Shown here: in pieces, positions 58,137 to 64,000 of the stretch | Layout of the letters: each line of letters begins with the position of its first letter | How positions within the stretch are numbered: the first letter of the stretch is position 1 | From: Plebeiibacterium marinum | Lineage (GTDB): Bacteria; Bacteroidota; Bacteroidia; Bacteroidales; Marinilabiliaceae | Direction: 5' to 3' | Assembly (NCBI RefSeq): GCF_026013615.1 | Contig: NZ_JAPDPI010000009.1 | Coordinates: 62,001 to 126,000, forward strand | DNA length: 64,000 nucleotides | The notes under the pieces: generated by a model | Seen by the model: the letters and a program-made list of their open reading frames with translations, nothing else | What the model was told of the DNA's origin: nothing | The model's database searches: none | Made by a program: the position numbers and the translations under genes

Positions 58137-59783
58137 ATGAAGGTTCTTTTACCAAATCATTATGCTAAAATTATAGGAGTCTGCATCTGCTTTTTTATCC
58201 CTACCCTTCTTTTTTCTCAGCCAGAAAAAAAACACAGCACACTTGATGTGGACAAAATTTTTTCCCTATTGGAATTCAAAGGCTTCTATTATCCCAATGA
58301 GGCTAAAAAGGAATTGGATTCAGTTGTCATAAGCATGTCGGAGACTGACGCCTTCCGGTACAACAGTTATATTGATTACACTAAAGCTCTATTACTATTT
58401 AACGATTTAAAAATGGATTCAGCTTTGATCCTGATTGAAAGGGCAGTTTCCGGATTTTCTGTTAATGAGAATTTAAAATGGCAGGCTAAGTGTCAAATAT
58501 TATTAGGACAAATAGCCGAAGTAACAGGTTTATATGAACAAGCAAAAATTAATTTTTACAAAGCAATAGAAATAGGCGAACAAAAAACAACAGATGCTGG
58601 CTTTGCATATGTTGGCATTGCAAGATGCAAAATAGCCCTTGAAGAAGACTTTAACCTGGAGCTCAATTTGGGGGTAGACATATTAAAGACCTCTGTACAC
58701 CAGGAAGAAAGGTTATTTGGTGAATTTATGGAATTACTATATAGCCTCTCTGACAAAGATGTTCCTGACAAATTAAACCTTGTTGCTGAAAAATACCTGA
58801 ACCTGGGCATGACACACCGGGCTGCGAGTGTTTATAAGGTAATTGCCAGCAGCTACAATGCCAGAAACATGTTTGAGGAAGCCCACAAATTCTGCGACAA
58901 AGCGATTAAATTATGTGAAGATGGAAACAATTCAAATTTAATCCTTCCTGCACTTTATCAGTTTAAAGGCGTTTTATTCTTTAATCAGGAGCAATATAAT
59001 GTAGCCGAAATATATTTTGTCAGGTCATTAGAATTGTACAGACAAAACAATCAACCCAAAAGGATGCTATATGCCTATGATTATTTGCACAAAATTGATA
59101 TCGCAAAAAGAAATTTTGCCAAAGCTTATGTAGACTTAAAAGAATATCAGGAACTCCAGGAAGAACTCATGGTATTTGAAAAAATACGCATGGCCAAAGT
59201 ACTGGAAATTAATAACAAAATAGACCAGATCAAAAGCCAGATGAAACAACTGGAAGTTGAGAAAAAGGCTAGCGAATTCATGTTATATCTGGTAATTGTT
59301 ATAACAATTACAATTCTTTTTGCAGTGGGTGTATATGTATACTTATACATGAAAAACAAAAAAACCAGAATAGAAGAACTCAATAAAGAATTTCAGAATC
59401 TTCTAATTGGAATAGGAGAAAAACAGCTATTAGAACACCGGCTAAGCCAGGAGGGAAATAGAAACAATGCGCCAAAAGAACATCCCATAAACTATTCGCA
59501 AAGTGGCGCCGAAATCGTCGACAGTTTTGATAACTGCTACCTGGAAACCATTAGTTTATTTACACATTCATTTCCATCACTAACCAAAACCGAAGTTAGG
59601 TATGCAGTAATGCTTTGTTTAAAATTACCAATGGAAATAATTGCAAAAGTTCAAAACGTACAACCCGCATCTATCCGAAAGGCTAAACAAAGAATCCGTA
59701 CCAAGCTAAATGTAGATGGAAATATTGAAGATTATCTGCAAAATTTCAGAGAAAAGTTAATAACAGATATGACAAAAAAATAA
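58137..59783 (+). CDS. Membrane-anchored TPR sensor with a cytoplasmic LuxR-like HTH domain
   Basis: A signal peptide (about 1-28, LLFSQ) precedes a periplasmic TPR array (about 70-340; LLLGQIAEVTGLYEQAKINF, VYKVIASSYNARNMFEEAHK, QFKGVLFFNQEQYNVAEIYF). Then come a coiled coil (about 335-380), one membrane helix (381-404), another coiled coil, and a C-terminal HTH (about 480-525, TKTEVRYAVMLCLKLPMEII and ASIRKAKQRIRTKL). This one-component design, sensing outside and binding DNA inside, is common in Bacteroidota. Its targets are unknown; the secreted repeat-peptide gene follows 254 bp downstream on the same strand and is an obvious candidate. Confidence 0.88.
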   Translation: MKVLLPNHYAKIIGVCICFFIPTLLFSQPEKKHSTLDVDKIFSLLEFKGFYYPNEAKKELDSVVISMSETDAFRYNSYIDYTKALLLFNDLKMDSALILIERAVSGFSVNENLKWQAKCQILLGQIAEVTGLYEQAKINFYKAIEIGEQKTTDAGFAYVGIARCKIALEEDFNLELNLGVDILKTSVHQEERLFGEFMELLYSLSDKDVPDKLNLVAEKYLNLGMTHRAASVYKVIASSYNARNMFEEAHKFCDKAIKLCEDGNNSNLILPALYQFKGVLFFNQEQYNVAEIYFVRSLELYRQNNQPKRMLYAYDYLHKIDIAKRNFAKAYVDLKEYQELQEELMVFEKIRMAKVLEINNKIDQIKSQMKQLEVEKKASEFMLYLVIVITITILFAVGVYVYLYMKNKKTRIEELNKEFQNLLIGIGEKQLLEHRLSQEGNRNNAPKEHPINYSQSGAEIVDSFDNCYLETISLFTHSFPSLTKTEVRYAVMLCLKLPMEIIAKVQNVQPASIRKAKQRIRTKLNVDGNIEDYLQNFREKLITDMTKK

Positions 59784-59951
59784 TTATTGCATCACAATCA
59801 ACGTTTCAAAAAGCATAAAAGAACTTTATAAGATTGGCAATTTGACCTTTTTTCGACGTTTCTAAATTGACAGAAAGAAATGCTCCGGGATAAATTCAAA
59901 ATTATAAGCATTTTGTAAGTGCGTAATTATCTATGAATTAACCAAATGGCA

Positions 59952-59972
59952 TTTGTCACGTTTTTGTCACGC
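59952..59972 (+). promoter_or_regulatory. Shared tandem half-site element, copy 2 (upstream of the repeat-peptide gene)
   Basis: TTTGTCACG (59952-59960), TT, TTTGTCACG (59963-59971), C. It is identical over 21 bp to the reverse complement of 22220-22240, and in the same orientation to its downstream gene. The 11-bp period puts both half-sites on one face of the helix, as for OmpR-type activators. Confidence 0.65.
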
Positions 59973-60003
59973 ATAAAATTCGTAAAGTGCTTGTTTTCAT
60001 ATA

Positions 60004-60011
60004 GATATTTG
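60004..60011 (+). promoter_or_regulatory. Near-consensus -7 element (GATATTTG) of the repeat-peptide gene
   Basis: One mismatch to TAnnTTTG, starting 32 nt after the shared element and 34 nt before the ATG. A weak core promoter fits dependence on an activator. Confidence 0.45.
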
Positions 60012-60037
60012 TAACAAACCAATTAAAAAAGTTTGTC

Positions 60038-60304
60038 ATGAAATCTATTATTATCTCAAGAGTATTTGCTATCGTATTTTTATTCGCCATCAGCTCAACA
60101 TTATTTGCAAAAGAAGATCCGATAATTATAACAAGACTGGCAAAAGAAGACCCCATTATAATTACCAGATTAGCGAAAGAAGATCCTATCATAATAACTA
60201 GATTTTCAAAAGAGGATCCTATTATCATAACAAGACTGGCTAAAGAAGATCCTATTATTATACAACGGTTATCAAAAGAAGATCCTATTATTATTACCCG
60301 ATAA
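60038..60304 (+). CDS. Secreted protein made of six tandem 11-residue KEDPIIITR repeats
   Basis: I recognise no known family. The 88-residue product has a Sec signal peptide (1-24, VFAIVFLFAISSTLFA; likely cleavage after Ala24). The whole predicted mature part is six copies of KEDPIIITR-LA, the last lacking the two linker residues. Linkers are LA, LA, FS, LA, LS; only Thr to Gln in copy 5 alters the core. Synonymous codons vary widely between copies, showing selection on the peptide. Each unit holds a charged KEDP turn, an III beta-strand and an Arg, suggesting stacking strands (amyloid or solenoid) or cutting at Arg into peptides. Function is unknown. Confidence 0.85.
   Translation: MKSIIISRVFAIVFLFAISSTLFAKEDPIIITRLAKEDPIIITRLAKEDPIIITRFSKEDPIIITRLAKEDPIIIQRLSKEDPIIITR
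60110..60301 (+). repeat. In-frame tandem repeat, 33-bp unit, 5.8 copies
   Basis: Units start at 60110, 60143, 60176, 60209, 60242 and 60275 (last one 27 bp before the stop). Differences concentrate at third codon positions of the plus frame (Ile ATA/ATT/ATC; Pro CCG/CCC/CCT; Thr ACA/ACC/ACT; Arg AGA/CGG/CGA). This is an old, coding repeat rather than a recent slippage product. Confidence 0.9.
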
Positions 60305-60331
60305 TTTTAGAACAACCTCCACTTTTAGATT

Positions 60332-60368
60332 ACCAATTGTCCACATGCATGGCGTGTGAACAATTGGT
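60332..60368. terminator. Long inverted repeat between the repeat-peptide and GH20 genes
   Basis: Arms ACCAATTGT-c-CACA and TGTG-a-ACAATTGGT form a 9-bp plus 4-bp stem with one internal mismatch. There is no T-tract on either strand, so termination may be weak or the hairpin may protect transcript ends. Confidence 0.5.
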
Positions 60369-60380
60369 TAACTATAAAGA

Positions 60381-62282
60381 CTAATCTTTATAATACAACA
60401 GAATGTCTTCCATTTTTTGTGTGGAATATTGCAATCCACCAATTCTATTCCTCATGATCCACAACTCACCATGAGTATTAATAAGGTATTCTAACTCTGC
60501 AATAAGTTCATTCTTTGTTGCAGCATCTATGTTTTTCGTATCTTGATTCGGGGCTTTCAGACGAGCAATCCCTAGGTGGATTCCGTGCTTAGCCAAGCTG
60601 GAGGCCTGCTCCAATTCCTTCACAATAACTTCTGCATCTTCGCACATCGCTTTGCCTTTTTGCAGAATACTAAGCGCCTCATTTATTTCATCCTCAGCAA
60701 TTTCAAGATTTTCAATTCTAAGATGTTTAGTTTGAAAGTGGCCTTTCATTGTCCACTTATATCTTCTAAGCATTAATTGATAAGCATTTGCATTGCCTTC
60801 CGGAATTTTACAAGCCAAATAACTATTCCCTAATTTCATTATGGCTTTAGCTGTATTTTCGGTATAATCCTTAAATATATATTGATTAAGAACAAATTCA
60901 ATGTTTGATTCCGGTTTTGATGAGATATTCCATGCATACGCAGCTCCTACCCCCATTGGTGCATAACAAACCGACAAAGGTTGCCAATGGCCATGATCTC
61001 CCCAATTTGTATTCAGGTAGCCTTTTGCGTTATACTTTTTACCATTAACAGCAGCATTTTTAAGGTTTAAAAAGGCATCCTGATTTCTACCAATAATTGA
61101 GCGCCAGGTTGATGTTCCCGGACAAACATAATAATCCAGGCCAGCCTTTTGGAATTTAGGAAGCTTCTCATTAAAAGGAAAATCGCTTTCATAGCCCCAA
61201 ACCATAGCAATCATATTTTTGGGTAGGGAATCTATTAATTCAGGATGATTTAGAATGATATCTCCCCAAAACTGAGAGATTTTGTTCTGCCGGTTTACTT
61301 CTTGATTTAATTTTTTGAGATATTCGAGGTAAACCTGCCCCTTACCTAGCTCGTCGCAAATACTTTTTGAACGCCCCATCCCCAACTCTACGGTCTCATC
61401 GCATCCAATATTAAGATACTCACTGGAAAAATTAGGAATCAACTCATCATAAAGCTCTTTCATCAATTCCAGCGACTCCGGATTTCCAGGATCCAGGCTT
61501 GTCCTTTTGCGCATTCCCCATATTGTTTTACAATCAGAAGGGCACTCAGCCAAATGAAGGTATTCATCATGTTTGAGCCAGTTTTCCATATGTCCAAAGG
61601 AATTCTGGTTAGGAACAAGATCTATAAACCGGGTCTTACAATATAAATCCAGAATCTTAACCTCTTCGGCTGTAACAGGGCTACAATTTTCCCAAACGAC
61701 CTTATGATTTTTATATGCAAAAGTATGCTCGGTATATAACTGAAATTCATTAATCTTCCACCGGGCCAACATGTCAATAATTTTAAAAAGAGTCTCCATT
61801 GTTGGTACTTTATCCCTGCTGATATCAAGCATATAGCCTCTTCTTTCAAAATCAGGCCAATCAGTAATAGTCAAGCATGGAATAGGATTACCAGTCGATT
61901 CACTATATTTAAGCACCTGGTTTAGGGTTTGTTTTCCGTAAAATAAGGCAGCCTCATCTTTACCCCTAATCAATATATCTGCCGAGTCAATATCAATAAC
62001 ATACTGCTGAGAATGTGGCAATGTTGAATCAATGGCAAGGGTAAACTTATTATACAGAACCGGATTTGAAAATGCCTTTAGTTCCCCCTGAATATTAATA
62101 GTTTCTGCTTTTTTTATTAATTCAACAACTTGACCGGAGCCATATTGACAACCATTAAATTTGTTTAAAAACCCTTCCTTTACTGTTAGTTTTTTTGGCG
62201 TCGGGAAAAGAAAATCAGAAACAGACTCTGCCTGAACAGTTGTAATAATTGCAAATATCCCTAATAGAAAATAGACTCTCAT
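60381..62282 (-). CDS. GH20 family beta-N-acetylhexosaminidase-like protein
   Basis: An exported (signal about 1-18, TVQA) 633-residue protein. An N-terminal GH20b domain (about 25-140, ending PIPCLTITDWPDFERRGYMLD) precedes the catalytic barrel, whose Asp-Glu pair is in LNIGCDETVELG (Asp295-Glu296). Acts on terminal GlcNAc/GalNAc of glycans in this family; the glycan source is not inferable. A helical C-terminal region (about 500-633) is extra. No SusC/SusD or sigma factor is near, so it is not a classical PUL. It follows the radical SAM gene by 13 bp. Confidence 0.88.
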   Translation of the reverse strand: MRVYFLLGIFAIITTVQAESVSDFLFPTPKKLTVKEGFLNKFNGCQYGSGQVVELIKKAETINIQGELKAFSNPVLYNKFTLAIDSTLPHSQQYVIDIDSADILIRGKDEAALFYGKQTLNQVLKYSESTGNPIPCLTITDWPDFERRGYMLDISRDKVPTMETLFKIIDMLARWKINEFQLYTEHTFAYKNHKVVWENCSPVTAEEVKILDLYCKTRFIDLVPNQNSFGHMENWLKHDEYLHLAECPSDCKTIWGMRKRTSLDPGNPESLELMKELYDELIPNFSSEYLNIGCDETVELGMGRSKSICDELGKGQVYLEYLKKLNQEVNRQNKISQFWGDIILNHPELIDSLPKNMIAMVWGYESDFPFNEKLPKFQKAGLDYYVCPGTSTWRSIIGRNQDAFLNLKNAAVNGKKYNAKGYLNTNWGDHGHWQPLSVCYAPMGVGAAYAWNISSKPESNIEFVLNQYIFKDYTENTAKAIMKLGNSYLACKIPEGNANAYQLMLRRYKWTMKGHFQTKHLRIENLEIAEDEINEALSILQKGKAMCEDAEVIVKELEQASSLAKHGIHLGIARLKAPNQDTKNIDAATKNELIAELEYLINTHGELWIMRNRIGGLQYSTQKMEDILLYYKD

Positions 62283-62295
62283 GGTACAAATAAAT

Positions 62296-64000
62296 TTATA
62301 GAATTAAAAGGCCGGCTTCTCTAAGCTGGTTAAAATTATTACTCTCACAATATATCAAAAAATCCCCCAGATTTTCATCTAAAAAACTTTCTTTAAGTTG
62401 TTTAAGCGTCAGTTCTTTGCCTGCTACAACAGATGATTTTTGAACAACTTGCATAACCCAATCCCCAACTCTTCTATTTACATTTAATTTCAAGCCAGCA
62501 TCTTTTGTATTGATGGTAATTTCTGCCATTTGAACATCTTTCCCTTTCTTTTTCTTAGAATAGTATGATATTTCCGGCATTCTCCCTAACCAAATTATTT
62601 TTGCATTTTCCTTAAGCTCCTCCTCTTCTACGGAATTTAACGAACTATATATATATTCGGGAGCAATGGTGGTTGGTGGAATTTTAAAATTGAACCATTG
62701 TTGCAGGGGCAAATCGAATCCAACATCGTGCATGTAGTTATATAATGATTTTTTTAATCCCTCGCTAAACAACTCATGTTGTGCGCCTTTAACATCTACG
62801 TGTTCAATATCATTGTTGGCAAATGGGTTTAGTCCAGTCTTTTTACATTTAACATTATATTTTTCTGGATTCTGACCCACAGGACTATGGACGGTCATAG
62901 CAAACCGATGCCAAAACCCGGAATGAAGAATATTATTTTCAAAGAGTTGCCTTACAACTTCAAGTGAATCTATGGTTTCTTGAGCTGTTTGAGTTGGAAA
63001 ACCATACATCAAATAGGCATGGGTTAAAATCCCGGTGCTAGTCAGGTTATGGCACGCTTCAGCAACAGATTCAACACTAACTCCTTTGTTAATCAGTTTT
63101 AAAATCCTTTGCGAAGCTACTTCTAATCCACCAGAAACCGCAATACAACCAGAAGCCCTTAATAATCGGCATACATCATAGGTAAAAGTTTTATCAAAAC
63201 GTATATTGGTCCACCAGGAAATAATTAATCCTCTTCTGATAACCTCCTTAGCAAAAGCAATCATCAAAGCAGGGGGAGCTGCCTCATCAATAAAATGGAA
63301 TCCTGTCTTCCCCGTTTGCTCAATTAATGCCTCCACTTTATCACAAAGCACCTGGGCAGAAACAGGATCGAATCTTTTTATATAATCAAGGCTTGTATCG
63401 CAAAAGGTGCATTTAGCCCAATAGCAACCATGCGCCATGGTAAGTTTATTCCAAAACCCATCACTCCATAATCGATGCATTGGGTTAATAACATCAATTA
63501 CTGAGATATAATCATCTATTTTTAATCCACTATAACAAGGTGCAACATTTTCTTTGTATGAAAACTCCTGAGAATCAGAATTTTCAATATACTCAATCTT
63601 TTCTCCAACTTTTACAAAAGTCCGTTTTAAACCGGATTGACTTCTTGCTCCCTCTAAATTTTCCACGATATTAAGCAAAGGAATTTCTCCATCATCCAGA
63701 GTAATAAAATCAACAAACTCAAATATCCTTGCATCACAAATTGAGCGCAGTTCAGTATTTACATACCCCCCTCCCAAAACAATCTTTATATGCGGGTATG
63801 CACTTTTAATATACTGCCCGCATTTTAATGCAGAAAATAGGTTCCCCGGGAATGGTACTGATATAGCAACAAGCGTTGGGCATTGTTTTTTTATATATTC
63901 ATCCAATATCTTATTTTGGGCATCAATTACCAAAGTATCCTCCACAAAAAGCTCTTCATAAACAGGATCAAAAGTATAGGCAGAGGAACTAATCCTTTCA
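62296..64000 (-). CDS. B12-binding radical SAM protein, N-terminus beyond the window
   Basis: The frame is open to the window edge; the first in-window start (GTG at 63945) is internal because in-frame codons continue to 64000, so the gene is cut. Visible: a cobalamin-binding-like Rossmann region (LVAISVPFPGNLFSALKCGQ, IKIVLGGGYVNTELRS, DFITLDDGEIPLL), then a radical SAM domain with GCYWAKCTFCDT. The three cysteines are spaced CX4CX2C rather than CX3CX2C. Later come FIDEAAPPAL, VSGGLEVASQRILKLINKGV and HAYLMYGFPTQT, typical of B12 radical SAM methyltransferase-like enzymes. A small C-terminal part (about 430-549) is separate. It is co-directional with GH20. Confidence 0.85.
   Translation of the reverse strand, partial: ERISSSAYTFDPVYEELFVEDTLVIDAQNKILDEYIKKQCPTLVAISVPFPGNLFSALKCGQYIKSAYPHIKIVLGGGYVNTELRSICDARIFEFVDFITLDDGEIPLLNIVENLEGARSQSGLKRTFVKVGEKIEYIENSDSQEFSYKENVAPCYSGLKIDDYISVIDVINPMHRLWSDGFWNKLTMAHGCYWAKCTFCDTSLDYIKRFDPVSAQVLCDKVEALIEQTGKTGFHFIDEAAPPALMIAFAKEVIRRGLIISWWTNIRFDKTFTYDVCRLLRASGCIAVSGGLEVASQRILKLINKGVSVESVAEACHNLTSTGILTHAYLMYGFPTQTAQETIDSLEVVRQLFENNILHSGFWHRFAMTVHSPVGQNPEKYNVKCKKTGLNPFANNDIEHVDVKGAQHELFSEGLKKSLYNYMHDVGFDLPLQQWFNFKIPPTTIAPEYIYSSLNSVEEEELKENAKIIWLGRMPEISYYSKKKKGKDVQMAEITINTKDAGLKLNVNRRVGDWVMQVVQKSSVVAGKELTLKQLKESFLDENLGDFLIYCESNNFNQLREAGLLIL

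Noticed and set aside
59956-60228. Minus-strand open frame opposite the repeat peptide, itself repetitive (GSSFANLVII units)
   Set aside because: It is the antisense of the same repeats. Differences between units fall at third positions of the plus frame, and only the plus product has a signal peptide.
60110-60301. CRISPR-like array
   Set aside because: Units of 33 bp are contiguous with no spacers, diverge at synonymous sites, and stay in frame with a start, signal peptide and stop.
60038-64000. RiPP system: repeat peptide as precursor of the radical SAM enzyme
   Set aside because: The peptide has a Sec signal rather than a leader for in-cell modification, has no Cys and few modifiable residues, and is on the opposite strand beyond the GH20 gene. 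Left as an open but weak idea.

Overview
The window is AT-rich bacterial DNA from a member of the Bacteroidota, most likely a Bacteroidales/Marinilabiliales-type marine or sediment organism (phylum confident, order inferred). The evidence is repeated TAnnTTTG -7 promoter elements, sometimes with a TTTG -33 element about 19 bp upstream, few Shine-Dalgarno sequences, and family content typical of the phylum: S46 dipeptidyl-peptidase, alternative complex III, DUF3810, type B L31, S16 with a long tail, TPR-plus-HTH regulator, and lipoproteins. I see no insertion sequence, prophage, integrase or CRISPR array. Genes are dense and mostly ordinary chromosomal housekeeping.

Layout. 1-11 kb: the start of an unidentified gene at the edge, a TylF-like methyltransferase with a patatin/beta-barrel protein, PdxH, a CoA-transferase, an S46 peptidase, and a cysS / glutaminyl-cyclase-like lipoprotein / rnhB operon. 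11-25 kb: a GAF histidine kinase, an unknown lipoprotein, a TerB/FHA-like ABC transporter fused to its permease, a LiaF-like membrane protein, ribF, ahcY, a SpoIIAA-like protein with an orphan chemoreceptor, an Mpl-type Mur ligase, DUF3810 and a HAD phosphatase. 25-34 kb: rpsP, rimM, an acyl-CoA synthetase, pdxB, gnd and a subtilisin-like protease. 33-40 kb: a conserved cell-envelope/quality-control block (psd, cdsA, ftsH, rsfS, birA, SRPBCC, pyrE, NUDIX). 40-49 kb: the alternative complex III operon in the order actA-B-C-D-F-E, for quinol oxidation, with no terminal oxidase in view. 49-56 kb: a PerM-type protein, an ADP-ribosylglycohydrolase homologue with altered metal motifs, lon, rpmE2, a GNAT-like protein, an AlkD-like protein and tRNA-His. 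56-64 kb: an AgcS symporter, a TPR-HTH regulator, a secreted repeat peptide, a GH20 hexosaminidase and a B12/radical SAM protein cut by the window end.

The most unusual items are in the last part. A small exported protein (60038-60304) has a predicted mature form made of six 11-residue KEDPIIITR-type repeats. Their codons have diverged at synonymous sites while the peptide has stayed nearly constant. Upstream of it is a two-half-site element, TTTGTCACG repeated with an 11-bp period, whose identical copy (same orientation relative to the gene) lies upstream of the orphan chemoreceptor at 22 kb. In both places a near-consensus -7 element starts exactly 32 nt after the element. This suggests a small regulon linking the peptide with the chemoreceptor and its SpoIIAA-like neighbour. 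Its function is unknown.
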